The notes below the pieces were generated by a model. That model was not told the origin of the DNA. It saw only the letters and a program-made list of their open reading frames with translations, and did not search any database. A program made the translations under genes and the position numbers. From positions 2,108,001 through 2,172,000 of the forward strand of contig CM065880.1 in assembly GCA_033439255.1 (NCBI GenBank): 64,000 nucleotides of DNA. The letters run 5' to 3'. The stretch is from Hericium rajendrae. Lineage: Eukaryota; Basidiomycota; Agaricomycetes; Russulales; Hericiaceae. Numbering within the stretch: the stretch's first letter is position 1; every line of letters begins with the position of its first letter. Positions 35,133-46,857 of the stretch are shown piece after piece.

Positions 35133-36615
35133 ATGTTTGGGTTGACTTCTCTCTTGGCCTTTGTCGCGTTCGCGACCTCTGCATCTGCGCACACGATCTT
35201 CCAGGTGTGCTGGCGCCACGTCACTCGGACTCTACTTTCAGCAGCCTAACCTTACTCGCAGGAAGTGTATGTGAACGGCGTGGACCAGGGCCATATCAAT
35301 GGCATCCGTGTTCCAGACTATGACGGAGTAAGACTACAATTGTTTTTGTTTTCATCCTCGTTAACTCTGATGAAAATGTTCTTCGCGTAGCCTATCACTG
35401 ACGTGACCTCCAACGATGTTATCTGCAATGGTGGTATCAACCCGTATCACCAACCGATCTCCAAGACGATCATCCCAGTTGCAGCTGGTGATCAAATCAC
35501 GGCAGAGTGGCATCACACCTTGGACGGTGCTGACCCCAGTGATCCCGCCGACCCCATCGACCCAAGCCACAAAGGTAGGCAAATTTTAGCTCCTCTAAAG
35601 CTCGTTATTGATTATTGTCTCAGGTCCCCTTACTGCCTACCTGTAAGAATACCAATTTATCGGACTCTCTGAAGTCGGCGCTCAGATGATCACTTTTCAG
35701 GGCGAAAATCCCAAATGCAACCCAGACAGACGTGACTGGTCTCAAATGGTTCAAGATCTGGGAGGACGGCTTCACTCCGAGTGATCAATCTTGGGGTGTT
35801 GATCGACTCATCGCCAATAAAGGCAAGGTTACTTTCCAAATTCCGCCCTGCATCGAGGAAGGACAATACCTTCTGCGCCATGAAATCATTGGTCCGTTTT
35901 TGCTCATGTTCGCCATGGATCTGGTCTGACGTTGTGGTATTCATTCAGCCCTGCATGCAGCCAGCTCATACCCCGGCGCCCAGCTTTACGTATGTTTTCC
36001 GTTCCGGACTGATCGTGTCTCTGTAACCCACGACTGACATGGGCGTCGCAGATGGAATGTGCGCAGCTTCAGATTACGAGCGGAGGTAACGCGAGCCCTG
36101 CTACCGTAAGCTTCCCAGGTGCATACAGTGGTACGTTGCCATATACCTCCGTCGTTGTCGGGGTGTTCTGAACAGCGGACGATTTGTAGGAACCGACCCC
36201 GGCATCAAGATCAACATCTACCAGACACTCAGCTCCTACACCATCCCGGGCCCGGCCGTCTTCTCATGTGATGGCCCTGCGCCTGCGCCCCCTCCCTCGA
36301 GTACCCCGTCTCAGACCCCATCCCAGACTCCGTCCCAAACCCCGAGTTCTACGGCATCCGCGCCAACCCAGACAGGCCAGACTGCTGCTCAGTATGCTCA
36401 ATGTGGAGGAACCGGGTAGGTCACCATCGGCCTTTGGCACGTTTGGACCGCAAGATAGACTAGCTGACGTGCAACCGATAGATTTACTGGACCTATGACT
36501 TGCGTTTCGGGTACCACGTGCACGAAACTCAACGACTACGTGAGCTTCTTCTCTAAAACTGTTGCCTACTTTCATGCACTTATGCTTCTATGTCCAGTAC
36601 AGTCAGTGTCTCTGA
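35133..36615 (+). CDS. AA9 LPMO with C-terminal CBM1
   Basis: Secreted copper monooxygenase that cleaves cellulose oxidatively. Ten exons: 35133-35204, 35262-35327, 35391-35574, 35624-35642 (19 nt), 35701-35891, 35949-35989, 36052-36130, 36190-36415, 36482-36539 and 36598-36615 (18 nt), total 317 aa. Signal peptide [19 protein letters not shown] is followed directly by His1 (HTIFQ), the first copper ligand. The second ligand is in AEWHHT, and the second-sphere His and axial Tyr region are IALHAA and GAQLYMECAQ. After the catalytic domain comes a Ser/Thr/Pro linker with QTPS repeats, then a CBM1 ([15 protein letters not shown] and CTKLNDYYSQCL) with aromatic binding residues. All active-site features are intact. 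Confidence 0.93.
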
Positions 36616-37326
36616 AGCTGAGAGCGCTCTTTGCGTCGTATTGTTGTTATTTTGGGCTGTACCCTCTACGCAATACATCCTTTTTGGGATTTTTTATCTT
36701 GGCGGGTCGCTTTATCGACGCGTCCGGTCCGTTTGAAGCATATCATGATGTGCAAAGTAAAGTCTCCATAGGACCTTCATCGCGAACCAACGAACGACCC
36801 ACATTTTCCAGGCACTGTACCCGGATGACATGGCCTGACATTGTTCTGCATTGAAACCATGTCTTGTTCCCGATGTCGCCGAGTCATTTGACAGTGGTAC
36901 GTATGGCCATGCTGCAAGGATATCTGGAGCGCTCCGAGGTGTCGATCGCCTCCTCCAACACGAGCCGTAGTGTCGAACACAGCTGCACTATTCTTGCGTC
37001 CTCGGCGTCGTTGTCGGACTCGGAGAAGCCTCGCTTGCCTCTATCAAGGACATAATTCCCTAGAGCATCCATAATTTACCATAAACGGGTCTTTGACTCT
37101 CGCGCATTCCCTCGTGGCCCTCCGTACTAGCGCTTCGTCTGGCTGGCTTCGGTGTTTTCGCCAGCTATGATGGAACGATCAATGCGCTGGACAGGCTAAC
37201 GAGAGATGAGCAGCAGACCTCGACACTTGACGGCCTGTCATAAAAATTGCGCGGGGTCTGGCGTATAAAAGCGTGCTCAGCATCGCGACAGAATGTTAGG
37301 TCTTCACGATCAGCAGTCATCTAAAC
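36616..37326 (+). other. Intergenic between the two AA9 genes
   Basis: No supported gene. Near the right end are GCGGGG at 37251-37256, which fits the CreA/Mig1 consensus SYGGRG, and TATAAAA at 37264-37270, 57 bp before the second AA9 start. Confidence 0.5.
37251..37270 (+). promoter_or_regulatory. TATA box with adjacent CreA/Mig1-like site
   Basis: GCGGGG (37251-37256) sits 7 bp before TATAAAA (37264-37270). The TATA box is well placed for the second AA9 gene; the carbon-repression site is a six-base match and so only suggestive. Confidence 0.45.
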
Positions 37327-38496
37327 ATGAAGAGCACTTTCTCCTCCCTTGCTTCCTTGGTGGTTTTGGCCAGCTCGGCTTACGCCAACACCGTTTTCTC
37401 TGTACGTTCTCAGCTGTTTGGATCCCACGAGCATGTTGATTAACTCCCACATTGCGTCGTTCGTTCTCAGTCGATGTCCGTCAATGGTATCCCGCAAGGC
37501 CAAGGTGTCGGCATCAGAGTCCCAGCCTCTAACAGTGTAAGCATTATCCGCCAGGCCTGTCTGGCAATGGCGTCCCTCACATGCTTACATCCTGCTTAGG
37601 CGATTACCGACGTCACCTCCGACAACATTATTTGCAACACTGGCTTCTTGCAGCCCGTCTCGCAGGCTGTTATCCCAGTTCCTGCTGGTGGAAGCGTGAC
37701 GGCCAATTTCCATCACCACTCCGCTGGTTATACTGGCCCTGATCCAGCTGATCCCATCGACCCAACGAACAAAGGTGCCTTTGATCCGTCTTCATGTTCC
37801 ATACTTTACTGACACTCTTCAATCAGGTCCCTTGACAGCATACCTGTAAGTCACGTATCCCAATCGCCTGATACTTTTATCGACGCGCGTTCAGGGCTGC
37901 TGTACCCGAGGCCACGCAGTCCACCGTGACTGGTCTTCAGTGGTTCAAGATCTGGGAAGATGGTCTCAGCGCCTCGGGCCAGTGGGGGTCTGACCGCCTG
38001 TTCATCAACAATGGTAGCGCGACGTTCACCATCCCGCCTTGCATCAAGAGCGGCCAGTACTTGCTGCGTGTGGAAGACATCGGTCAGTTCATATTTTCCA
38101 TCCCCTTTTCGCAGTGGCTGATGTCCCCTTAGCCCTGCAGGATGCCAGCTCCTACCCGGGTGCCCAGTTCTACGTGAGTTTAGGTCAGTTTCTGAGAGAT
38201 CCGTGAATGCTCAATGCCCGCCTGTTCCAGATGAGCTGCGCTCAAATTCAGGTATCGAGTGGCGGAACCGGTTCTCCGGCCACAGTTAGCTTCCCAGGAG
38301 CCTACACACGTGAGTTCAGCAGTTCATATCCCGTACAAGTGGCTAAGACCGGGCGTTGATTAGCGACCTCCCCCGGCATTGTCACCAACATCTACGGTCT
38401 CTCCAGCTACACGGTGCCAGGTAAGCGCAATCTGTCATTGTCTTTTCTGCATTCATCTGACGGAACGATGCAGGACCCCCTGTCTTCTCGTGCTAG
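37327..38496 (+). CDS. AA9-family protein with Asn in place of His1
   Basis: Nine exons (37327-37401, 37471-37536, 37600-37774, 37827-37845, 37895-38082, 38133-38173, 38231-38309, 38364-38420, 38474-38496) give 240 aa with clean splice sites and no stops. Signal peptide [20 protein letters not shown] is followed by NTVFSS, so the mature N-terminal residue is Asn, not the copper-binding His. The other brace His is kept ([10 protein letters not shown]), as is the axial Tyr region (GAQFYMSCAQ). The conserved second-sphere His is also lost (IALQDA where the neighbour has IALHAA). There is no linker or CBM1; the protein ends PPVFSC. Exons 4, 6 and 7 match the neighbour in length (19, 41, 79 nt), so the two are tandem paralogues. 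Oxidative activity is unlikely; a glycan-binding role is possible. AA9 proteins with Arg1 are known, which makes Asn1 credible. Confidence 0.88.
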
Positions 38497-38951
38497 ACGC
38501 GGGGTTGGTGGTCCAAGTGGAAAATAACGAGGCTGAAATGTTTGACGAGGATGACGTGCGCTGCAGCCGATAAGAAAATAGAGTACTGATTACATGTGGG
38601 TTTCATTGTCCCTGAAAAGCCTGAGTATGCATTTGCTCTGCAACCTATTATATCTGTTCCAAAGAATGAAAGAGAAAAAGTCGCCAGCGGCCTGCATGCA
38701 ATGTTAGTCGAAGAGAAGATCAATCGGTAGACAGATAAATCGCGTGCAAAGGTTATGACGTCAACGCCAACGGACTTTGCTCTTGTGGCCAACTCTTGCC
38801 ATCGTGTTCGACTCGGAGTTAGCATGCACTCATAGCAACTTCTCGTTTTCCCATCCGTCTGCTCTTCATATCTCTTCCTCTTCAATAACACTGTAATTGA
38901 CAACGAGAACGACGCGTCGAACGCGTGAATTGGATTGCAGAAGCCGCGGCC
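38497..38951 (+). other. Intergenic, AA9 3' flank and NCA2 promoter
   Basis: No supported gene and no clear motif. Confidence 0.5.
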
Positions 38952-41173
38952 ATGTCGGCATCCGTATCACATCTCACCAACGACCTAATTTCTTTCTCTG
39001 TCCCTACAGACCAACAAGCCGCGTCATACACGGTTTCCACACGCCCCTCGCAGTCCAAAGAGCACCTTCGGTCCATCTGGGCTTCTTTGACGCCTCCGCT
39101 CTCGCAGACGCGAATCAATGACACTATCAACGCGTTGCAGCAGTACGAGTCGTCACAGGCGCGTATAGCCGCCGTGCAAGCCGCCGATGAAGAGGAAAAG
39201 AGCCTCAAAATTGCCATCGCTGGAAGGCTTGTGGTGGGCCTTTATGCGGAAGCATTGGACACTTTCTTGAAGGAAGCCAGTGAGGCAGAATCGGAGGCGG
39301 AGTGGTGGGCGGATATCGAGCGTTCGTCATTGAGCGTGGCATACTACCTTGTTCAGAGTGCGTATTTCTTCTCAGCTCCCACTTATATCATTCTTGCGTA
39401 TTTGAATGTCTGATCTTTCTGTCAAACAGCCCTTCCTGCTCGACTTCTGAACCTAGCACACACCATCTTCAGCGCTATACAATCTCAGAATCGCGCCTTC
39501 AATACTTCTGTCTTTGCACTCACTTCCCTCCGCGGTTTCTTCAGTGGGAGGAACATAGGCCATCCGAACTCGTTGGCTGCTTTGCTATTCCCTCATTTGC
39601 ACAGACACCCTCATGCAATGCCGCTGTCATTTTCTTCATTCAAGATATCTGCATTTTCACTACAGCCACCGCCTCTTTTCCCGTCTACCAATGATGTTGT
39701 TTCTGGTATGAACACCCTGAGCAGCGCTCTCACAGATTTCTACTACTCCCTTCTCGCGGCCGTTGCACTACCGGTGGAACTCACTAGACAGGAAGTCAGA
39801 GTCAAGCGCCAGGAATTGCAACAGATACGTGACGAGCGTGCGGAGGTTCTGGGTGAACTCGTGGACAAACGAGAACAGCTGGAACAGGCGCTTCTGGACA
39901 AGAAATCCGGATCCGCAGACGAGAGGCAGCTGTCGTTTCTGCATGAGCTGGACCAGACTATCGCCGACCGAGCTGGGGACGTAACGCTCATGGGTCCTCC
40001 GCCCTCGCTCGTGGCTACGCTGGACTATGTATCCTCCACTTTGCTACCGCAGCATGTGGCGGAGCATGCGGAGCATCTGCGGACTCATGGGTTGTTGAAA
40101 CCTTCTCGCTTGGTTCTGCTCTGGCCGCGCCTTGTTCTCCTCCCACCGCTTGGGCTATATGCTATCAAACAACTTTATGCTTCGCAAGATTCTCTCATTG
40201 CTATGGGTCAGGATGTTTGGGCGACCGTCAAGGGATTCTGGCACGGGTGGTTGGTGGAGCCGATGAAGGACATCGTCAAGACTGTCCGCGCTGGTGGAGA
40301 CGAGGGCATGATTGTCAACAAAGAGAGCGTGGATGCTGACTTGCAGGTACGTTGTCTTCCCTACCTTGACGCGATTGGTATCTGAGTGACCGTCTACCAG
40401 TCACTGGAGCGCATGGCCCTCTCCCTCGCGAGGGAGAAACTGCACTACAGCCCGACTCAGCTCAACGAATTGTCAGCGAAGATCCGCGTCGGCGACTTGA
40501 CGCCAATTCTGCAGATCTACGAAGATGACATTAAGAGCCCTGTGCGATCCGCAATCGGCGGGACTCTGCTCAGATCGCTGTTTGTCCAGGTCCAGAAGGC
40601 CAAGGTCAGTGCCTCCATCTCTTTACACCACCGAGTATCTCCTGACCTGTGTTGCAGGTCGACATTGATCAAGCGCTGGCAGGCATCGACAAGCTGCTCA
40701 AATCGCAAGAGCTGACCTTTGCGTTCGTCGGCGTCGCACCTGCGCTGGCCATCGTCTACGTCATAGGCGGATACCTGCGCAATCTCTGGACCGGAGGCAA
40801 GGGCCGCGGACGCTTCGGCGGCAAGAAGCGCAGGGCAGCAGTCTGGCAGGCCATGCGCCGCATCGAGCGTCTGCTCGTCTCGAAACCGCGGACGGAGCGC
40901 TATCGGCGGGGCACGGCGGCCGGTTGGGACAAGCATGCGATTCCGCCGCTGACGTCGGGGCTGCTGCTGCTGTCGGTGTCATCGCTGCGGGGGTATGGCG
41001 AGACGCATTTGCCGCTACACTCGCGCTTGCGGGAGGGCTTCTTGGAGGATGTGGGTGATCTCGAGGATCCGACGTTGGGTCGGGATGAGAAGATCAGTGT
41101 GGTGGAGAGGATGTGGAGGTCTTGGGGCAGTATTCTCGAGTGGGAGAGGGCAGGTGGGACGGCAGTGAGCTAG
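38952..41173 (+). CDS. NCA2: Nuclear control of ATPase protein 2 (Nca2)
   Basis: Mitochondrial membrane protein; in yeast it affects expression of the mitochondrial Atp6/Atp8 mRNA. Exons 38952-39357, 39430-40346, 40401-40604 and 40658-41173 give 680 aa. Seen: an N-terminal helical region, then two membrane segments (LVLLWPRLVLLPPLGLYAIK and FAFVGVAPALAIVYVIGGYL) that bracket the NCA2 core. The core includes GFWHGWLVEPMKDIVKTVR, SLERMALSLAREKLHY and the region around IYEDDIKSPVRSAIGGTLLR. The C-terminal part has MRRIERLL and GLLLLSVSSLRGYGE. Length fits the family. Intron phases agree in all four exons. Confidence 0.9.
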
Positions 41174-41548
41174 TCTTGATCTAGACGGCTGCAGTGTTGA
41201 TTGTGAGGTGTTTGTGGACTTGTTGTTATGTCTCAGAGTGGTTGTGTTGGTAGTCTTGAGAACTGTCGACACGCTGGCATCCGCTGTCTCAAGCTAACTG
41301 CCTCTTTTCTTAAACCCAGATCGACTGTAGTCGCCGAGCAGACTTCACACAGCCTAGAATACTTATCCACCATCATGTCCGAGTCCAATGAAACAACTGA
41401 TGGCAAAGAAAAGGGTAAAAATGCTACAATTGCTGCGGGATGAATTCTAGTACAAATGGTGGTCCTGTAGCTGGACATTTTGGTGACCTCTATCGATGGC
41501 GGTCGGGGAGCCAAGCACCCAATACCGGGAGACAAGGACGATCTATAT
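41174..41548. other. Convergent 3' flanks of NCA2 and MFS gene
   Basis: No supported gene. Confidence 0.5.
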
Positions 41549-43624
41549 CTATACCGAGACAACACGCTCGTGACGACCCTTCGGGACCACGAGCCACAAA
41601 ACCAGCATTGACACCATCATGGATACCAATCTGCGGCGACACATGGACCAGATCAGTCAACGGTGATCAACAGAAACGCTTCTGTCGACCCACAATGGTT
41701 GTAGACTCCAAATTCCCTTTGCCTGAGCCAGAATTCCGGCGACGAAGGGGACGGCAGCCGAGCCTACTGTTCCGACGCCAGCGATCCAGCCTATCGAGCC
41801 GCTGAGAAGCCACGGGGGCAGGATAAGGCTTGCTTCGTTGACGACAATGGGGTACATGGGTCCCATAATCACGCCGACGAGGGAGATTGCCACGGCTCCG
41901 GCGATGAGGTTCGGGACGAACCAAACGACCATTTCGAGGCTGACAAATACATAGCATCATTAGCATTTAGACAGATGGTAGTTGGGCATATGGGCTTAAA
42001 GCTCGGATATGCATACCCTATTATGAGGATGGTATATACAGTCACTGCGAGGCGGTTGCCGAGCTACATTGGAATTGTCAGGACACCAGGATCCGTGTCG
42101 TAGATTGAGAACCCACCTTTCTGTTCAGCGGAAGCAGAACGATACGACCCAGCGCGAGTCCTTGTGAAGAGTCATGACTGAGTTCAGGGAGAGCACTGTG
42201 GAGATCGTACCACCAAAGAAGCCAGAGGAGATATACCCAGAGGAAGACCCGCCGCCTCGGACGTTGATGATATAGGTAACGATCCAGCCTGGTGACGATT
42301 GTTTAGCAGACAGCATTCATGGGAATCGAGCTGGAAGCGCACCCCCGACGGTGACCTCTACGCCCTCATATGCGATGATGAAGAGCGAGACCAGATGAAC
42401 AGTCTTATTGCGTACGATCTGCTTATACACGTTATCTTGGGTGGGGCATTTCTCGCGGAGTTCCTCCCCAACTTCTTGCAAGCATTCTATCGAGAGATGA
42501 GCTTATGATGACCACAGAGATTAGGAGAACAACGGTATTACGGTCTTGTCGCTTGAGGCGGAACACTAGAAGAATCACTACGGAGTTGATGACGGCAATG
42601 CTCAGAGAGACGAGATAATGGAACGACCAGCGCGGCAGCTGAGCAAACTGGGTCGAAACAAGCGGCGCGGCCAATGCGCCGACGCCTACGTTAGGAAAGC
42701 TAAACATGAGTTGCCACTGCTTACTGGGTGCGGTGCTCACCATAGGCACAGTGAATCATCCCCAGCTTAGACGAAGATACTTTGTAGCTCGCCACATACC
42801 CATTGGCTTGCGCACACTGCCGCCAAAAGTCAATCTCAAATTCCTCGGGACACCAATCGCGATGACTAGTACCTGGAGTGACTCTGCGAAGCCATTGAAA
42901 AAGAACGCAATGACGAAGAGTGGAAAAGGCGGCCCAGGAGATTGAATGCAATACCCCAGCACTTGGAACATAGAACCTGTGTTTAAATTGAGTTCCGCAT
43001 ATATGGACGGACGTTTGTCAGGCGTACCGAATAACAGAGCCTGCAACAAAGTTGTGCTTCATTAGATGGATGTCAACATGTGAAGTGTGGTCCGGCGTAC
43101 CTTCCCAAAACCGATGCTTCCTCCAAGCCAAACACTTGCGATCGCCCCACAGAGAACACCCTGTAAGATATTATGGGAAGTGAAATGGTGCGCGACGAGA
43201 CATGTCCTTACAATGCAGGTCGACACGAACAACAGGGACACTATTCCATAGCTGACCTGTTAATTATCAGCGTCCGAACTGACGCAACTCAAGCCGAGGA
43301 AAACAAACTAACATGATACACATCTTGGATCCTGGGAAGCAAAGGACCTATCGATCCATCGTTCCAGCCTGCGAGGAACAAGCTCCAGCACAACGCTGCT
43401 ATGTGAACAGAAACCGACGCCCGGGGAGCGACGGTCGTCGTGCTCTCGACATCAGTAGGGGACGCGATGGATTGGGGCGCAGTACTCGAAGGAGTCAGGT
43501 CGGCATCTTTTTCGGCAGGCTCCTCGCCCTGTTTCTCACTGCAGATAACATCAGTCACCCCGATCTGCGGAAGATCTTTTCGTGCGTCAGTATTCAGGAC
43601 AGGAAGGGTGCTTGGCGAGTGCAT
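41549..43624 (-). CDS. MFS transporter, fucose-permease / Bsc6-like
   Basis: Twelve-helix major facilitator of the fungal fucose-permease-like group. I can follow 13 short exons on the minus strand, separated by 12 introns of about 45-60 nt, from MHSPSTLPVLNTDARK to LVVPKGRHERVVSV. Recognisable pieces in order: FLAGWNDGSIGPLLPRIQDV (helix 1), GVLCGAIASVWLGGSIGFGK, SMFQVLGYCIQSPGPPFP, KLGMIHCAYG joined to VGALAAPLVSTQFAQLPRW, GWIVTYIINVRGGGSSSGYI, and IMGPMYPIVVN with SGSIGWIAGVGTVGSAAVPF. An acidic Ser-rich cytosolic N-terminus of about 75 residues precedes helix 1. Substrate is unknown; sugars or small acids are typical. Exact exon edges are not listed because several are short. Confidence 0.8.
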
Positions 43625-44134
43625 CGTCTGCCGCTGGGCGTTGAGAGCTGGACGCGACTGGAAAAAGCAAACGCCTTATATAACTTGACCGCTGACTTCG
43701 AAGGTGAGCCTGAACGTGCGTTTACCGGTGGAACGGGGGTGGCCGCCACGTTAAATGGGGTACAACAGACCTCACAAGGAGCCTTCGATGCGCGAGGCAG
43801 AAGAAGTTCTGATAAGCCGGATATTCTGTCGGCACGGAAGGCAAGTAGACTTCGGTGAAGTTTGGTGAGATGGGTCAGGATGGGTCTCTGCTCGGGCCGA
43901 TAGCTCCAAGGTGTAGCAACTTTATCTAATTGGCATGCAAGCACCTCGCACCGCTCCATGCGGACGCGCTGAGCACGAAAAATTGTCCTGAATGGACCAT
44001 AATGGACAGACTGAAACAAGGCCAGCTCTCAAAAGTTGCGAAGTGGCTACTTACGAACGTCAGTCAAAGCAAGCGCGCTGCTCTGGTCGACCAGATCAGC
44101 ATCATACTCAACGTCATCCTGAAATCTGTAAACA
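43625..44134. other. Upstream of MFS gene
   Basis: No supported gene; overlapping ORFs on both strands look like chance. Confidence 0.4.
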
Positions 44135-44680
44135 TCACATCTTAGTCTTCGCCTCGAATGCTCGACATAGAAGCATAGAAACGCACGTTGACTCCATATC
44201 TCCCTCTGCCAGGCCAGCAACCCGACCAGAAAAGGTTAGACCGCACCTCCAATCTGCTAAAGGCGATCCATCCGATAGAGCCGGGGTGATCCAACTCGGG
44301 AGGTGTTTAACGGCCTTCATGGGGATCAGGTATATGGGGTCCGTGATGCAACCGATCAGCGCAACGGAAGCTACGTAGAAATGAGCAAGGGGACGAGCCT
44401 CATGACAAGCTCGAGTCTGATACACGTGTATGTGAAAACTTTGAGGCTGAGTATGGGATAGAAGGACGAACCCTGACGAATCCGACACAGATGGTGATGT
44501 ACAAGAACGCAGCAAGGCGAGGTCCGATCTAATCCATGAATAATCTCAGTTCATGAATTACATGCGGTGCGGAAGGCGTACCTTCTCAGTAGGCCACGAG
44601 GAGAAGTTGGCTGATGGCGATGCCTACATATTAATTAGATCACCGAAATGAATCTGAGCAGCTTGATACCAATTAAGGTG
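44135..44680 (-). CDS. Unnamed membrane-protein candidate
   Basis: Three minus-strand pieces splice plausibly: about 44638-44597 (PSANFSSWPTEK), about 44527-44477 (IGPRLAAFLYITICVGF) and from about 44401 (ARPLAHFYVASVALIGCITD, then PIYLIPMKAVKHLPSW). They give at least two hydrophobic helices. No family was recognised; the start and the 3' end are not settled. It may be a small integral membrane protein or a remnant of one. Confidence 0.3.
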
Positions 44681-45086
44681 GCAGCGCGGAAATAGCCTAC
44701 ACAGCTGACCATTCTCTGGTACACGACGACGGGTTGAGGTCGTTGCATTTATTGAAATACCCGTAGGATCGGTCCGGGTAAGGTGGACATGCACGTTCAG
44801 CGGGAAAATCTCGGAGAAACCTGATTCACTTCTGCTCAACCTACAGCCAGACACCACCTGGCGTTGTCGTAAATGTAATGTCAAGATGTGGACTGGTGAC
44901 CTGTATCAAACACCCCCAAATACAGATCGGCTGAACGACCGAGCTCGCACATTTTGCGAAGGCAACTGCTCAAAGGATAGAATTACAATATCAACGAGAC
45001 TAACCCGCAATAAACGAGAAAGTATTGCTAATTAATACACGTACAGGCCATAATGACTTATTGTTTCTTGATGCCAGCTTGACGAC
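44681..45086. other. Gap before MetE-like gene
   Basis: No supported gene. Confidence 0.4.
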
Positions 45087-46857
45087 CTATGTTCCCCACA
45101 CCATCTTCGATACCTTATTCAAAAGCTTCAACTTGCGTTTCTCAGCCTGAAAAAGCAACGGTCAGTCCGCATTCTACCACTCGCCAGGCAATGCACAAGG
45201 CGGACCAGTTCCGGTACGTTCGCTTGGCCTTCCCAGCTAGACGCGAATCCGCATTGTGGACTGATACAAATCCTAGAGAGTGGCTCTAATGTCAGAATCA
45301 TGAATCATATTAGAAAGCGCGGGACGACGCACTGATCGAGAACCGTGGCGCAAGTCCGGTGCTGACCATGTGCGATTTTATGAGCGGCCTCGTGAACTTT
45401 CAGTTCCAGGTCGTCGGGATCCTCCAGCTCTGGATTCTTGGTAGCGACGAGACCCAGCACAATCAACTTGTCGGTCGGGAAGAAGCGCAGCGGCTCCAGC
45501 GACACCTTCTCCGAATCATATTCCAACTGCAGCAAGATGAGCTAGAACCATGCAGCCTCGGACGAAGAAGACGCACATAGAAAATATCGACTTTCAGCTC
45601 GTTGAACAACCTGACAGCGATAGTCTCATAAGAGCCCTCCGCGAAGTACCGGTCGTCCCTTGCGTTGTTCCTGCAGAGATGGAGGCCGACGATCATATCC
45701 TTCGGCCTGCCTTCAATACAGTCGTTCAGAAGGCGGATAAAGCGGGTGAGCTCGTCGTCGATGTCGATGTCAGCGGCCATCATGCGCGTCATGGCTCGTT
45801 CATCTGCGAGAAACGTCAACCAAGGGTCGTCAATTTGGAGATTCCCTGTTATGAGGAGTCAATATGCAGGGAAAAGATACGAGACGGGGAAGACGCACGG
45901 CAGCCGCGAGCATATAAATCCGCGATCTCTTCACGATATATCTTCACAAGGTCGTCAAAGTATTCGTCTAAGATACATAGAGCCAGAATTCATGAACAAA
46001 GAAGATAGAGTATACTATCTAGTCGACTCACCAATGTTATTGTATACGCCCTCATCGTAAGTGTGCTCTCTGTGGATGATGTACAAGAACTCGGGTGCAG
46101 CAATCGCTATTTTCAACCGCGGGACTTCCTGTGGACAAAAACCAAATGTTCCAGCGTCGAATTTTAGAAAGACGAAACCACTGACATCTGAAGTGACGAA
46201 CTTCTTCAGCCCATCAAACTGGGGACCATAGATGGGTTTCGACCGCTTTAGTCTCCCGGTGCATATCCAGCTGGGACGTGGCGTAGTCCTTCTCGTCGCA
46301 GTCAATTGCTATCGAAAGTGACTTGAGGATTTCGCCCCCGAAGACAAACTTGCCAAGCGTACAGAAAATTTCTCGGGAGGGCCTTCGGGCGTTACGGATC
46401 ATGATTCAGATGTGAGGCTCGAGCACGGTTGACGAGACAGCTCACACTGTGGGACAAACGTCATGCCGTCCAACGAGTCCCAGAATCCATCGTAAAAATA
46501 TCGACTGCAAGGAACCAGCACTTAGTCCTCGCACGCAAGGAGCTAGCGGTCTTGACATACCGTCGAAACTGCCCATCCGTAATCGTCTTCACACCCGCCT
46601 CCCTCTGCAGATCTACAGCATGCTTGACCGCCCTGTCCTCGGCCTGTTCGAGCTCCTCCTTCGAGCACGCGCCGGCGTCATAAGCCAGGCGCTTATTGAC
46701 GAGCTCGTCCGGGCGGAGCAGGGAGCCGATCTGTTCGGCACGAAAGGGAGGGGAAGTGCGCTGGCCGACCGTAAATGTCCGTCAATAATCATTCGAAATG
46801 GCAAAGAGAACCGACCTGGTGGGGGCGGAAAGGCGGCGCTGGCCGCTGACCCACCAT
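45087..46857 (-). CDS. MetE-like zinc-dependent methyltransferase family protein
   Basis: Short homologue of the C-terminal barrel of cobalamin-independent methionine synthase (UROD/MetE-like superfamily), common in fungi. Exons run from MVGQRPAPPFRPHQ to KLLNKVSKMVWGT on the minus strand. Seen: IGSLLRPDELVNKRLAYDAG, KTITDGQFRR, YFYDGFWDSLDGM, then IQIDDPWLTFLADERA, the zinc-ligand pair in MIVGLHLCRNN (HxC), LEYDSEKVSLEPLRF, and the third ligand in ISPQCGFASSWEG. All three expected zinc ligands are therefore present. Full-length MetE is about twice as long; this type lacks the N-terminal barrel. The methyl donor and acceptor are unknown, so it should not be called methionine synthase. At least seven introns. 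Confidence 0.8.

Noticed and set aside
45087-46857. Full methionine synthase (MET6)
   Set aside because: Only the C-terminal barrel type is present and the sequence matches the short fungal family, not the two-barrel enzyme.
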